A stretch of DNA of 64,000 nucleotides from NCBI GenBank assembly GCA_026129405.1, contig JAHCID010000001.1:465237-529236 (forward strand), given 5' to 3'. The notes under the pieces are model-generated. The model was not told the origin of the DNA. It ran no database searches and saw only the letters and a list, made by a program, of their open reading frames with translations. The position numbers and the translations under genes are program-made. Numbering within the stretch: the first letter of the stretch is position 1; every line of letters begins with the position of its first letter. This document shows, in pieces, positions 8,779 through 17,849 of the stretch. Origin of the DNA: a bacterium (GTDB taxonomy: Bacteria > Desulfobacterota > Binatia > DP-6).

Positions 8779-9770
8779 AGATCTCCACGCGTCCGCATCC
8801 GGCCGCTTCCGTTCCACGTCCTCGCCTGCACGCCGTCTCGACGGCTGTCGTGCTTCGCGACCTGCGTCGCGAGTACGACGGGCGCGAGGTCGTGCGCGGC
8901 GTTTCGCTCGAGATCCAAGAGGGCGAGATCTTCGGCCTCCTCGGCCCGAACGGCGCCGGCAAGACCACGCTGCTCTCCATGATCTCGACGCGGCTACGAC
9001 CGACGAGCGGCGACGTGTGGGTGCACGGCAAGCACGTCGTGCACGACGTCGACGCCGCCCGCCGCTTGCTGAACGTCGCGCCGCAGGACGAAGGCCTCTA
9101 CCCGAGCCTCAGCGGCGCGGAGAACCTGACGTTCTTCGCCGAGCTGTACGGCGTGCCGCGCCGGACGCGGCCCGCCGCCGTCGCCGACGCGCTCGAGGCC
9201 GTCGGCCTCACGGCGCGCAAGGACGACCGCGTATCGATCTACTCGGGCGGGATGCGACGACGCCTGAACCTCGGTTGCGCGCTGGTGAGCAGCCCGCGCG
9301 TCCTGCTGCTCGACGAGCCCACCGTCGCAGTCGATCCGCAGTCGCGCGCCAACATCTTCGACGCGGTCCGCGCGCTCCGTGCACGCGGCATGACGATCCT
9401 CTACACCACCCACCAGCTGCCCGAGGCCGAGGGGCTCTGCGACCGCATCGCCGTCATGGACCAGGGCCGCGTCGTCGCCTGCGGCACGCTGCCGGAGCTG
9501 CTGGCGCTGTCGCACGCGACCGAGATCATCGAGCTGCGGCTCATGCAGCCGCTCGCCACCACGGCGCCGATCGAGGCCATCGAGGGCGTCCGCTCCGTCG
9601 ACGCCACCGGCCACGAGCTCCGGGTCTTCACCACCCGCGCACAGCACGTGCTGTCGCGCGTCTACCAGGTCGTGGGCAGGATGGGGCACGGCATCGTGCG
9701 CACCCGCGTCACGCCGGTGACGCTCGACGACGTCTTCCTCGAGCTGACGGGAAAGGGGTTGCGGGACTGA
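8775..9770 (+). CDS. ABC transporter ATP-binding protein (ABC-2 export type)
   Basis: 331 residues from a GTG overlapping the mlaA stop. Walker A is GLLGPNGAGKTTLLS (~residues 51-65), the signature is YSGGMRRRLNL, Walker B is VLLLDEPTVAVDP, and the switch His is in TTHQLPEAE. The D-loop, signature and C-terminal extension (TLDDVFLELTGKGLRD) are typical of DrrA/YbhF-like ATPases that pair with ABC-2 membrane proteins, not of MlaF. The partner permease is two genes downstream. It overlaps mlaC by TGATG. Confidence 0.9.
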   Translation: MKISTRPHPAASVPRPRLHAVSTAVVLRDLRREYDGREVVRGVSLEIQEGEIFGLLGPNGAGKTTLLSMISTRLRPTSGDVWVHGKHVVHDVDAARRLLNVAPQDEGLYPSLSGAENLTFFAELYGVPRRTRPAAVADALEAVGLTARKDDRVSIYSGGMRRRLNLGCALVSSPRVLLLDEPTVAVDPQSRANIFDAVRALRARGMTILYTTHQLPEAEGLCDRIAVMDQGRVVACGTLPELLALSHATEIIELRLMQPLATTAPIEAIEGVRSVDATGHELRVFTTRAQHVLSRVYQVVGRMGHGIVRTRVTPVTLDDVFLELTGKGLRD

Positions 9771-10348
9771 TGCGCACCGTCGCGATCCTCGCCGTGGGGC
9801 TGGCGCTGGCGAGCGCCGGCGGCGTGCGCGCCGACGACGGGCCGATGGCCTTCACCCGCCAGGTGCTCGAGCGCAGCAACCAGATCGTGCGCGGACCGGA
9901 GGATCGCAAGCAGAAGCTCGCGGCGCTGAGCGATCTGCTCCGGGGCTTCCTCGACACCGACGCGCTCGCCCGGCTGGCCGCCGAGAAGCATCTCGAGGGC
10001 CGCAGCGACGCCGAGGTGCAGGAATTCCTCGGCCTGTTCCACGACTTCTTCGTCCGCACCTACGTCCAGCGGCTGCTGCTGTTCGACGCGCCCGACTTCG
10101 CCTACCACCAGGAGCGGATCGACGGCGACACGGCGCACGTCTCGACCGAGGTGGTCACGCCCGGCGATCGCTTCGCCGTCGACTACACGTTCCGGCACAC
10201 GCCGGGCGGCTGGCGCGCCACCGACATCGACGTCGAGGGCGTCAGCCTCGCGAAGAACTTCCGCGCCCAGTTCGACTCGGCGGTCGCGAAGGACTCGTTC
10301 CAGGGGCTGCTCGATCGGCTGCGGGCGAAGGTGAACGGGACGGCGTAG
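9770..10348 (+). CDS. mlaC: MlaC/Ttg2D-like periplasmic phospholipid-binding protein
   Basis: 192 residues. A cleavable signal peptide (MRTVAILAVGLALASAGGVRA) precedes an MlaC domain: VLERSNQIVRG, KLAALSDLLRGFLDTDALAR, FLGLFHDFFVRTYVQRLL, VDYTFRH, GWRATDIDVEGVSLAKNFR. These match the helix-sheet pattern of MlaC, which ferries a phospholipid between MlaA and the inner-membrane complex. The start codon overlaps the ATPase stop. Only 4 bp separate it from the permease. Confidence 0.85.
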   Translation: MRTVAILAVGLALASAGGVRADDGPMAFTRQVLERSNQIVRGPEDRKQKLAALSDLLRGFLDTDALARLAAEKHLEGRSDAEVQEFLGLFHDFFVRTYVQRLLLFDAPDFAYHQERIDGDTAHVSTEVVTPGDRFAVDYTFRHTPGGWRATDIDVEGVSLAKNFRAQFDSAVAKDSFQGLLDRLRAKVNGTA

Positions 10349-10352
10349 CGGC

Positions 10353-11456
10353 ATGTGGTCCGTCTTCGTCAAGGATCTGCGGGTCTTCCTGCGCGACCGC
10401 AACGCGCTCGCCTTCGCGCTCCTGATGCCGGTCCTCGTGATCACGGTGATCGCGCAGGGCTTGTATCGCTCCGATTCGGAGGACCGCCGTCCGCCGCTCG
10501 TCCCCGTGGTGAACGAGGACCAGGGCCCCGTGGCGACGACGTTCGTGAAGCTCCTCGGCGAGCACGCCGACGTGCGCGAGGTGAGCCGCCCCGAGGCCGA
10601 GGCGCTGGTGCGCGACCGGCACGCAGCGGCGGCGGCGATCGTCTTCCCGCCGAAGCTCAGCAAGCGGTACTTCCAGGGCGTCTCGAGCGAGCTGCTGCTG
10701 CTGACGGATCCCGCCGCCGGCAGCGACCTCCAGACCGTGAAGGTGCTCCTGCTCCTGATGGACAAGGATGCGGCCGCGCTCGCCGATCCCTTCGCCGAGG
10801 AGAAGATCACGCTGCGCGAGGAGAACCTCACCGGCAACAAGCTCGAGGTCTCGGTCTTCGAGGAGCGCGTACCGGGCTTCGCGTTGATGTTCGTGCTGCT
10901 CGCGGTGGTCTTCGGAACGTCCATGAGCATGCACGACGAGCGCGACTCCGGGACGCTGCCGCGACTGCTGATCGTGCCCGGGGGCTTCACCCGCATCATG
11001 CTCGGCAAGCTCGCCGCACGGCTCGTCGTCGGCGTCGTGCAGATGCTGGGCCTGCTCCTGTGGGCCCACTGGGTATTCGGCGTCTCGCTCGGGACGTCGC
11101 CGGCGGGGATGCTGGTGCTCACCGTCGCCTGCGTGTTCGCGGTGGTCGCCGCCGGCATGGTCGTCGCCGGGCTCACCCGCTCGCGCGAGCAGACGCTGCC
11201 GCTGGGCCTCTCGGTGGTGATCGTACTGTCGGCCGTCGGCGGCTGCTGGTGGTCGCCGTCGATGCAGCCCGATTGGATGAACCGCGTCGCCCCCGCCGTC
11301 TTCTCGACCTGGGCGATGCGCGGGCTCAACGATCTGATCCTGCGCGAAGGCGGCCTGGCCGCGATCGCGCTGCCGGCGAGCGTGCTGTTCGCCTACGGGG
11401 CGGTGACCCTGGCCGTGGGGATGTACCTCTTCCGCCTGCGCCACGCGGGGCGGTAA
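10353..11456 (+). CDS. ABC-2 type transporter permease
   Basis: 367 residues. An N-terminal TM anchor (FVKDLRVFLRDRNALAFALL) is followed by a ~130-residue soluble periplasmic part. Five or so TM helices occupy the C-terminal half, with the ABC-2 motif SGTLPRLLIVPGGFTRIMLGK between them. This layout is that of the YbhR/ABC2_membrane_3 group. With the adjacent ATPase it should form an inner-membrane exporter. Because MlaA and MlaC homologues share the transcript, lipid is the likely cargo (inference). Confidence 0.85.
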   Translation: MWSVFVKDLRVFLRDRNALAFALLMPVLVITVIAQGLYRSDSEDRRPPLVPVVNEDQGPVATTFVKLLGEHADVREVSRPEAEALVRDRHAAAAAIVFPPKLSKRYFQGVSSELLLLTDPAAGSDLQTVKVLLLLMDKDAAALADPFAEEKITLREENLTGNKLEVSVFEERVPGFALMFVLLAVVFGTSMSMHDERDSGTLPRLLIVPGGFTRIMLGKLAARLVVGVVQMLGLLLWAHWVFGVSLGTSPAGMLVLTVACVFAVVAAGMVVAGLTRSREQTLPLGLSVVIVLSAVGGCWWSPSMQPDWMNRVAPAVFSTWAMRGLNDLILREGGLAAIALPASVLFAYGAVTLAVGMYLFRLRHAGR

Positions 11457-11474
11457 CGCTGGGGCCGCGGCGTC

Positions 11475-12164
11475 CTACTCCGCGTCCGGCGGGCAGAACC
11501 CGTCGGGGGCCGCCGTCGCCTTCACCTTGCTCGCCGGCGTGGCCGCCGCGGCGACCTCCGGAAGGCCGTCACTCCCTGATCCCTTCGACACCAGCGCCTT
11601 GAAGGCGGCCCACGGGAACGCCGACCCGGGGTCGGAACGGCGCTTGGGGTCGAGCTTCGCGTGCGAGACCACGTGGGCGAGGTTCGGATACTTGCTCCAG
11701 CAGTACCGAACGATCTGCGCCGTGACCTCGATCTGCCAATCGGAGAAGGGGTCGTTCTTCTGCGTGTTGACCACCTCGATGCCCAACGACCAGTGGTTCA
11801 CCCGCTTGGCGCCGCCGTTGACGCTCGGATGGCTGGCGGTATTGCGCACGTGCCACGCTGCGCGTGCCTCGGGGGCGCACGCCCAGACCAGGGTCCCGTG
11901 CTGCGGCTCCTTCTCGGCGGGAACGAGCCAGTGGAACGAGGCGTCACCCGCCTTCATCACCGAGATGGCGCCCTCGGAGCTGGCCCCCGCGGTCGCGTGG
12001 ATGACGACCGTCGTAACGCCGAGGATCGGGTCGACGCTGCGCTTGGTGGTGCAGGCCTCCCAGTACTTCTGGATGCCGGGATACCAGACCTCGCTCAGCG
12101 CGACGTCCGTCGGACGCCCGCGGCTGGAGAGATCGAACTGATACTTGTCGGCCGGACCACTCAT
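11475..12164 (-). CDS. N-acetylmuramoyl-L-alanine amidase (Amidase_2)
   Basis: 229 residues from ATG 12164, chosen for the strong GAAGGAGA site upstream. The zinc/catalytic residues of the T7-lysozyme-like fold are visible: H56 in VVIHATAG, E130 in NHWSLGIEVVN, H168 in VVSHAKLDPK, D178 in RSDPGSAFPW. It would cleave the MurNAc-L-Ala bond of peptidoglycan. No signal peptide is seen, so it is either exported by another route or acts on recycled or phage-released wall. It converges with the ABC-2 permease gene. The 12165-12412 stretch behind it shows no gene. Confidence 0.85.
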   Translation of the reverse strand: MSGPADKYQFDLSSRGRPTDVALSEVWYPGIQKYWEACTTKRSVDPILGVTTVVIHATAGASSEGAISVMKAGDASFHWLVPAEKEPQHGTLVWACAPEARAAWHVRNTASHPSVNGGAKRVNHWSLGIEVVNTQKNDPFSDWQIEVTAQIVRYCWSKYPNLAHVVSHAKLDPKRRSDPGSAFPWAAFKALVSKGSGSDGLPEVAAAATPASKVKATAAPDGFCPPDAE

Positions 12165-12412
12165 CAGCGTGTCTCCTTCGCAACGCGCCGTCGAGCGCGC
12201 CGGGGTCACGCGCGCGGGTGTGCAAGAAGGAGACCGACGGCGCAGACGCCTCCGTGCAGGCACTGTGCGGGCCGGATGTCTGCTTTGGGGGACGCAACGT
12301 CCAGAGACACGGACGCTACGGGCCTGTCACCGGCGGCGCCCTCGGGACCGAACGCCGTGACACGCGATCGGCCGCCGACGGATCCCTCGGCGGCACGGAG
12401 CATGCCACTGCC

Positions 12413-13783
12413 TCAGCGGATCATCTTCGCCTTGAACAGACTCCCGTCGTCCCGGGCGACGGCGCCGGCGTCGTAGGTCGCCTCGACGCAGCCCATGGTG
12501 TCGGCGCGCACCAGCTGCGCGACCACGGGAGCCGCAGCGAACGGCAGCAGGCCGTCGGGCGGGTTCGGGCCCTTCGCGGTGAGGACCACCTTCGCCTTGC
12601 CGGCGACGCCCGGCTTCAGCAGTGCGGTTTGTACGCCGTGCGGCGTCCGCGACCCGCTCTTGTACTTGAAGCCCTTGGCACCGAGCGACGTCCACGACGC
12701 GCCGGGCGGCAGCGCCACCTCGCCGACCAGCGCGGACAGCGCGCCGCGATACAGGCACAGCGAGTAGCGGGTGGCGTTCGTCGGCGTGCCGAAGTCCGCG
12801 AGCGACGTCGCATCGCCCCGGAGCCACTGCCAGACCAGCTCGTCCTTCTGGTCCCGGGCGAGGTCGCGCAGCCGGAGGGTCGAGCGCAGCGCGCTCCGGC
12901 AGCCGGCCTCCGCCATCGGCTGGCAGATCGCCTGCGTCGTGCCCAGCACCGGGTAGAGCACGTCGCGCCCGCCGCGGTCGTCGTTGCGCAGCGAGACGTT
13001 GAAGAGCGCGTCGAGGTCGCTCGGGATCTGGTTCATCACCGCGAGCGTGTCGAGGTTCGGCGACGACGTCACGGTCGCGAGCGGATCCGCGGCGTCGACC
13101 AGGATGGCGTTGTTCGGGTTCGTGTCGGTGTCGAAGTTGACGGTCGGGCCGTCGTGCGGGTGCGCGAGGCCGAGCGCGTGTCCCAGCTCGTGCATCATCA
13201 GGCGCTGGAAGATGCGCAGCTGCCGCTCGCGCGTGAACGACGGCGCCACCGCGGCGAGTCGGTCCTTGGCGATCAGGATGTCTGCCCCGTGGATGACCTT
13301 GCCGGCGAGCGTCGTGCCGTTGGTGAGCAGCCGATCGGGACGCGCCGTCCACACCATCTGCGCGAGACCGAAGCTGGCGCCGCTGGCCGCGAAATCGGGA
13401 TCGGTGGAATCGACGGCGAAGACGTCGATCTCCGCCCCCAGCGTACGGCCGCGCACGACCGGCCCGCCGAACGTCAGCTCGAACGCCAGCGCCGGGCTCT
13501 CCCAGGCAGCGAACGCCGCCACCACGGCGCGCTCGATGGCGGCGACGTCCTGCGGCGCATTCGCGCCGGTGACGGCGAGCGTGACGGCGGCGGCGAAGCC
13601 GGGCTCGATCGCGACGGCGATCTTGCCGTCGGCGAGCCCGCGGCCGCCGACCTCGGTGGCCGACCAGCGCGGCGCCTCGGCGAGGTTCGTGCCGAGGTCG
13701 ATGGGCACGAACGCGACGCCCGGCGCGGGAGCGACGGCGACCAGCAGCGCCAGGCTCCACGCGGGAAGGAGTCGTCGCGCCAT
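12413..13783 (-). CDS. secreted matrixin-like zinc metallopeptidase with C-terminal Ig-like/unknown domain
   Basis: 456 residues from ATG 13783, where a clear signal peptide starts (MARRLLPAWSLALLVAVAPA). The peptidase core has HELGHALGLAHPHD, with H198, E199, H202 and H208 as the metzincin zinc motif H-E-x2-H-x2-G-x2-H in its expected form, and a downstream Met-turn-like NLDTLAVMNQIP. The last ~110 residues form a separate domain: GAKGFKYKSGSRTPHGVQ, then LLKPGVAGKAKVVLTAKG, then a Cys-containing end. I recall that C-terminal module attached to many secreted proteins of related lineages, but its role is not known to me. Confidence 0.8.
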   Translation of the reverse strand: MARRLLPAWSLALLVAVAPAPGVAFVPIDLGTNLAEAPRWSATEVGGRGLADGKIAVAIEPGFAAAVTLAVTGANAPQDVAAIERAVVAAFAAWESPALAFELTFGGPVVRGRTLGAEIDVFAVDSTDPDFAASGASFGLAQMVWTARPDRLLTNGTTLAGKVIHGADILIAKDRLAAVAPSFTRERQLRIFQRLMMHELGHALGLAHPHDGPTVNFDTDTNPNNAILVDAADPLATVTSSPNLDTLAVMNQIPSDLDALFNVSLRNDDRGGRDVLYPVLGTTQAICQPMAEAGCRSALRSTLRLRDLARDQKDELVWQWLRGDATSLADFGTPTNATRYSLCLYRGALSALVGEVALPPGASWTSLGAKGFKYKSGSRTPHGVQTALLKPGVAGKAKVVLTAKGPNPPDGLLPFAAAPVVAQLVRADTMGCVEATYDAGAVARDDGSLFKAKMIR

Positions 13784-13960
13784 CGGGCCGGCGTACTCGG
13801 GGCGTCGTCGGGCTGTCAATGTGAAACGAGTCCCGCGCAAGTGCATCGTACGACGCCAGGGTGCGCGCCTCTGCACCATGTCGCTTCACCGGATCGGCAT
13901 GCCGCGGTATGGCGCGTTTCGCCGGGGAGTGCACGAACACGTGAAGAGCGAAGGCGACCG

Positions 13961-15191
13961 ATGAAGAGCCCGCTGCGGCGATCCCGCCGCCGGCGCGGGA
14001 TGGTGGCGGTCGTGGCCGTGGGGGCGCTGCTGCTGACGCCGGGCCGGTTCGCGGCCGCGGCCGGCTCCCCGCGGATCACGGGCATGGCGGCGGCGACGTC
14101 GCCCCGGATGGATGCCAAGGAGCTGCGTCGCCTGCTGGGCCAGATCGTCGCCGCCGGCGCGCCGGGCGCCGCCGCACGAGTCGTCGACGGCCGCCGCGTC
14201 GTCCAGGTCGCCAGCGGCGTGGCCGATCAGCGGACCGACCGGCGCATGCGCCCCGGGCTGAACTACCGCATCGGCAGCATCACCAAGTCGTTCGTCGCCA
14301 CCGTCGTGCTCCAGCTGGCCGGCGAAGGACGGCTGTCGCTCGACGACACCGTGGAGCACTGGCTGCCGGGCATCCTGCCCTATGGCTCCCAGGTGACCGT
14401 GCGCAGCCTGCTCAACCACACCGGCGGCGTACCCGAGTACGTCGTGGGGCCGTACCTGCGCGTGCTCACCGACCCGCAGGAGCGGCTCCGCTCCTGGACG
14501 CCGCGCGAGCTCGTCGCGCTGGTCGCCGACCGGCCCCCGAGCTTTCCGCCGGACACCGCCTGGTCGTACTCGAACACCGGCTACGTGCTGGCCGGGATGA
14601 TCGTCGAGGCCGCCACCGGGAACGAGCTCGGCCACGAGCTGCGCCGACGCATCTTCCGGCCGCTGCGGCTGCGTGACAGCGCCTTTCCCGGTCGACCGGC
14701 CGACCATTCCCGGTCCGCACGCGGCTGGCCATGCCTTCGCACTCGGCCAGGCGCAGGGGCCGCCCCAGGAGCTCACCGACTTCAACCCGTCGATGGCGTG
14801 GGCGGCGGGCGCGCTGGTGTCCGACCTCGGCGAGGTGGGGAAGTTCTTCCGCGCCCTGCTGCGCGGTCGCCTGCTGCCGCCCTCGCTGCTGGCCGAGATG
14901 AAGACGCCGTTCCCCACCGATCGGGGCTTCGGCTACGGCCTGGGGATCCTCGTGATCGAGACGCCGGCCGGGCCCGTCTTCGGACACGACGGGGCCATTC
15001 CCGGCTTCCGCGACGTCGTGCTGAGCACCGAGGACGGCCGCCGGCAGATCGGCCTGATGATGAACGCGGAGCTCGCCACCCCGGCGGTGTCGGCGGCGTT
15101 CGTCGAGGCGGCCACGGCGCTGCAGACGCGAGTGTTCGGACGACGAGGCGCCTTCCGGCGCCGCGCCGTTTCGATCACAGTCGCTCCATGA
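13961..15191 (+). pseudogene. serine hydrolase (class C beta-lactamase / D-Ala-D-Ala carboxypeptidase fold), single frameshift
   Basis: Starts at ATG 13961 with a signal-like N-terminus. The active-site Ser-x-x-Lys lies in GSITKSFVATVV, the Tyr-x-Asn in WSYSNTGYVLAG, and the third motif is GHDGAIPGFRDV. Between the second and third motifs the frame shifts by one base at about 14681-14690: RLRDSAFP continues as VDRPTIPGPHAAGHAF only in the next frame. Everything else is intact, with stop at 15189-15191 overlapping the next gene's ATG. This is either a recent inactivation or a sequencing error; one extra T would explain it. Confidence 0.8.
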
Positions 15192-15661
15192 ACAAGAACA
15201 CCCTCTGCCTCTGGTACGACGGGGACGCCGAAGCCGCCGCGCGCTTCTACGCGCAGACCTTTCCCGACAGCGCCGTCGGCGCCGTGCATCGCGCGCCGAG
15301 CGACTATCCGGACGGCAAGCAGGGCGACGTGCTGACGGTCGAGTTCACCGTCGTCGGCATCCCCTGCATCGGCCTCAACGGCGGGCCGCAGTTCCCGCAC
15401 ACGGAGGCCTTCTCCTTCCAGATCGCCACCGAGGATCAGGCCGAAACCGACCGCTACTGGAACGCGATCGTCGGCAACGGCGGCGAGGAGAGCATGTGCG
15501 GCTGGTGCAAGGACAAGTGGGGCCTCTCCTGGCAGATCACGCCGCGGGTGCTGACCGAGGCCATGGCCGCCGGCGGCGCCGAGGCCAAGCGCGCATTCGA
15601 CGCCATGATGACGATGAAGAAGATCGACGTCGCGGCGATCGAGGCCGCGCGGCGCGGTTGA
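15188..15661 (+). CDS. VOC-superfamily protein (PhnB / 3-demethylubiquinone methyltransferase-like)
   Basis: 157 residues. The pattern CLWYDGDAEAAARFYAQTFPDS, shown in parts, plus GIPCIGLNGGPQFPHTEAFS and CGWCKDKWGLSWQITPRVL is the single-domain PhnB-like glyoxalase/dioxygenase fold, in which most members have no proven enzyme activity. The ATG overlaps the stop of the serine-hydrolase gene (ATGA), suggesting cotranscription. No recognisable metal triad can be assigned with confidence. Confidence 0.82.
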   Translation: MNKNTLCLWYDGDAEAAARFYAQTFPDSAVGAVHRAPSDYPDGKQGDVLTVEFTVVGIPCIGLNGGPQFPHTEAFSFQIATEDQAETDRYWNAIVGNGGEESMCGWCKDKWGLSWQITPRVLTEAMAAGGAEAKRAFDAMMTMKKIDVAAIEAARRG

Positions 15662-15719
15662 GCGCTCGTGGCGCGGGCGGCACGGGGTTCGTCCCGACGC
15701 TCGTCGCCTGTCATCATCG

Positions 15720-15965
15720 GCCCTGGCAGCTCAACGGCCTCACCGACATCGCCGTCGGCCCGGGCGGGCGCATCTTCGTCGGAGACTTCCTCAACAACCG
15801 CGTCCAGCGCTTCGACGCCGGCGGGGCGTACCTCGGCGAGTGGGGGAGCGGGGCACCGGTGAGGGGCCGTTCGACACGCCGACCGGCATCGCGACCGACG
15901 GCCACGGGCACGTGTTCGTCGTGGACCGCAACAACGACCGCGTGCAGAAGTTCGGCTGTCAGTAG
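15720..15965 (+). pseudogene. NHL-repeat protein remnant
   Basis: One frame gives LNGLTDIAVGPGGRIFVGDFLNNRVQRFD followed (after a one-base slip near 15850) by GTGEGPFDTPTGIATDGHG and VFVVDRNNDRVQKFGCQ ending in TAG at 15963-15965. These are two NHL beta-propeller repeats, quoted here in pieces. The rest of the propeller and any start are absent. It is a decayed fragment between the VOC gene and the carboxylesterase. Confidence 0.7.
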
Positions 15966-16003
15966 CCGCGAGGAGGCGACGAGGAGATCGGGCGGGACGT
16001 CGC

Positions 16004-17554
16004 CTACCCGCCCGCGAGCGAGCGCCAGAACGTACACTTGTGCGCGGCGCTGAAATCGGACGCCGCCAGGCGGACGGGCCGCGGGGGGACGAGCGAGGCG
16101 AAGAAGCCGTCGCCCGAGCGCCGGAGCGGCTTCCACGTCCCTCCCGGCCTCCCGCGCTTCGCGAAGCTGGACCACGCGCGAATCATGCGGTCGGACAGCT
16201 CCTGCTGGTCGGCGCTGAAGGTCGGGACGAAGCCGGCGTAGTCGAACAGATAGGGCAGCTCGAAGCCGTGCGACGCGCCGTACGGGAAAGTCGCCGGGGG
16301 GAATCCCAGCGTGGGCGCGTTCTCGTCGGCGAACTCGTACGCGAAGACCTTCACGAACCGCGCCATCGCCGTGTCGGCCTCGAACGCCGGACAGGCGAAG
16401 ATGTAATCCGTCAGGAACGCCGTGTAGTTGAGGTCGGGATTCGGGTAGTCGCTCGCCGGGTATGCCGCCAGCACCGCATCGGTATTCGCTCCGAAGAAGA
16501 CCGCGGTGAGCCCCGGCAGCTGAGACGGCGTGATCGGCCCGACGACCTGGTTCACGTACAGGCCGATGTAGATGCGCATCTCGTCGCGGTTCGTACCGTT
16601 GATCACCGACACGCGATGGAACTCGCCGCTCGCGAGCGCGGCATCGATCGACTTCGGCAGCACGTAGCCGTCGACGTTGGGCGTCGCCGCGATGCCCAGC
16701 AGGGCGGGACTGCCGAGCAGGCTCTGCTGCGCGAGCAGCGTCGCGACGGGCAGCGCGCGCAGACATGCCGCCGTCTGATCCGCGCAGCCGACCGCGCCGG
16801 CAAACGTCCGCCCGGTGGCCTCCGCTTCGGCCAGCGTCGGCAGCCGCTGCTCGGACGTTCCGCTCTCGCTGATGACGCGACGGAACAATCCCTTCGCCGT
16901 CGGGGAGACGAGATGCGCGAACATGCTGTTGCCGCCCGCGGACTCGCCGAAGATCGTCACGCGCTTGGGATTGCCGCCGAACGCGGCGATGTTCTGCTGC
17001 ACCCACTGCAGCGCCAGCTGCTGGTCCATGATGCCGTAGTTCCCGGAGCCGCCGTAGGACGATTCGGCGCTCAACCCCGGATGCGCCAGGAAGCCCAGCG
17101 CGCCGAGCCGGTAGTTCACGGTGACGACGATGACGCCGCCGGTCGTCACCAGCTTCGTGGGATCGAACTGACTGCCGGAGCCGAGGAAGTAGGCGCCGCC
17201 GTGCATCCAGACCATGACGGGAACCCTCCGTCGCGGATGCTTCAGCGCCTTCGTCGGAACGTAGACGTTCAGGAACAGGCAATCCTCGTCGGTGCCGGCG
17301 CTCTGCGGACACGCGTTGCCGAACGCCGTCGCGTCGCGCGGGGCCGCCCACGGAGCCGGCGCCTGCGGCGGCTTCCAGCGAAGCCCGCCATCCGGCGGTG
17401 CGGCGTACGGAACGCCGAGGAAGGCTCCCATGCGGTCGGTCACCGTGCCCGTCACCGGACCGTTCGCGGTTTGGACGGTCGGCGACGGCAGCGCTTTCAT
17501 CGCGAGGGCCGGCGTCGCGACCGTGAGCGCGAGGACGAGCAGACTGCGTAGCAT
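16004..17554 (-). CDS. secreted type-B carboxylesterase
   Basis: 516 residues with a signal peptide (MLRSLLVLALTVATPALA). Alpha/beta-hydrolase landmarks: GVPYAAPP, EDCLFLNVYVP, MVWMHGGAYFLGSG (oxyanion hole), VTVNYRLGALGFL, and the nucleophile elbow TIFGESAGGNS. The acid and His follow in the C-terminal half (GASHGFELPYLF carries the probable catalytic His). It hydrolyses esters in the periplasm or outside the cell; the substrate is unknown. Length is normal for the family. Confidence 0.88.
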   Translation of the reverse strand: MLRSLLVLALTVATPALAMKALPSPTVQTANGPVTGTVTDRMGAFLGVPYAAPPDGGLRWKPPQAPAPWAAPRDATAFGNACPQSAGTDEDCLFLNVYVPTKALKHPRRRVPVMVWMHGGAYFLGSGSQFDPTKLVTTGGVIVVTVNYRLGALGFLAHPGLSAESSYGGSGNYGIMDQQLALQWVQQNIAAFGGNPKRVTIFGESAGGNSMFAHLVSPTAKGLFRRVISESGTSEQRLPTLAEAEATGRTFAGAVGCADQTAACLRALPVATLLAQQSLLGSPALLGIAATPNVDGYVLPKSIDAALASGEFHRVSVINGTNRDEMRIYIGLYVNQVVGPITPSQLPGLTAVFFGANTDAVLAAYPASDYPNPDLNYTAFLTDYIFACPAFEADTAMARFVKVFAYEFADENAPTLGFPPATFPYGASHGFELPYLFDYAGFVPTFSADQQELSDRMIRAWSSFAKRGRPGGTWKPLRRSGDGFFASLVPPRPVRLAASDFSAAHKCTFWRSLAGG

Positions 17555-17849
17555 ACGAACCTCAGACTTCCTGCGGCGCGTCGCCGCCGTCGGGCGGCTC
17601 GCCGACGATGCCGCAACGAGGGTCCGGAGCGACCTTCTCGACGGTGCCGGCGAGCCGTTCGCGGCCGTACCGCAGCGAAACCCGGACGGTCAAGGAGTTC
17701 CGCGAATTCCTCAGTCGTCGCCGCTGTTTGCAGAACACCCCCCTCGTCCGACCTGCTTCCGGGAGCTGCTGGCGCGCGGCAGGTGCTCCGCGATCCGCGG
17801 CCGACCGCGGCGGCCGACGCGGTCGGGCAGCGCGCGGCACGCTGACCGC
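17555..17849. other. no supported gene
   Basis: Between the carboxylesterase start and the cyclase relic no reading frame has family features. A minus-strand frame across 17562-17840 is open but has no credible start or recognisable motif. Fragments in the plus frames (for example FRELLARGRC near 17755) may be further decayed N-terminal parts of the neighbouring ATPase/cyclase relic. Confidence 0.5.

Noticed and set aside
12218-13960. A very long plus-strand frame across the metallopeptidase
   Set aside because: It is the complement of a gene with signal peptide and HELGHALGLAH motif. Only the part after 13961 (serine hydrolase) is real.
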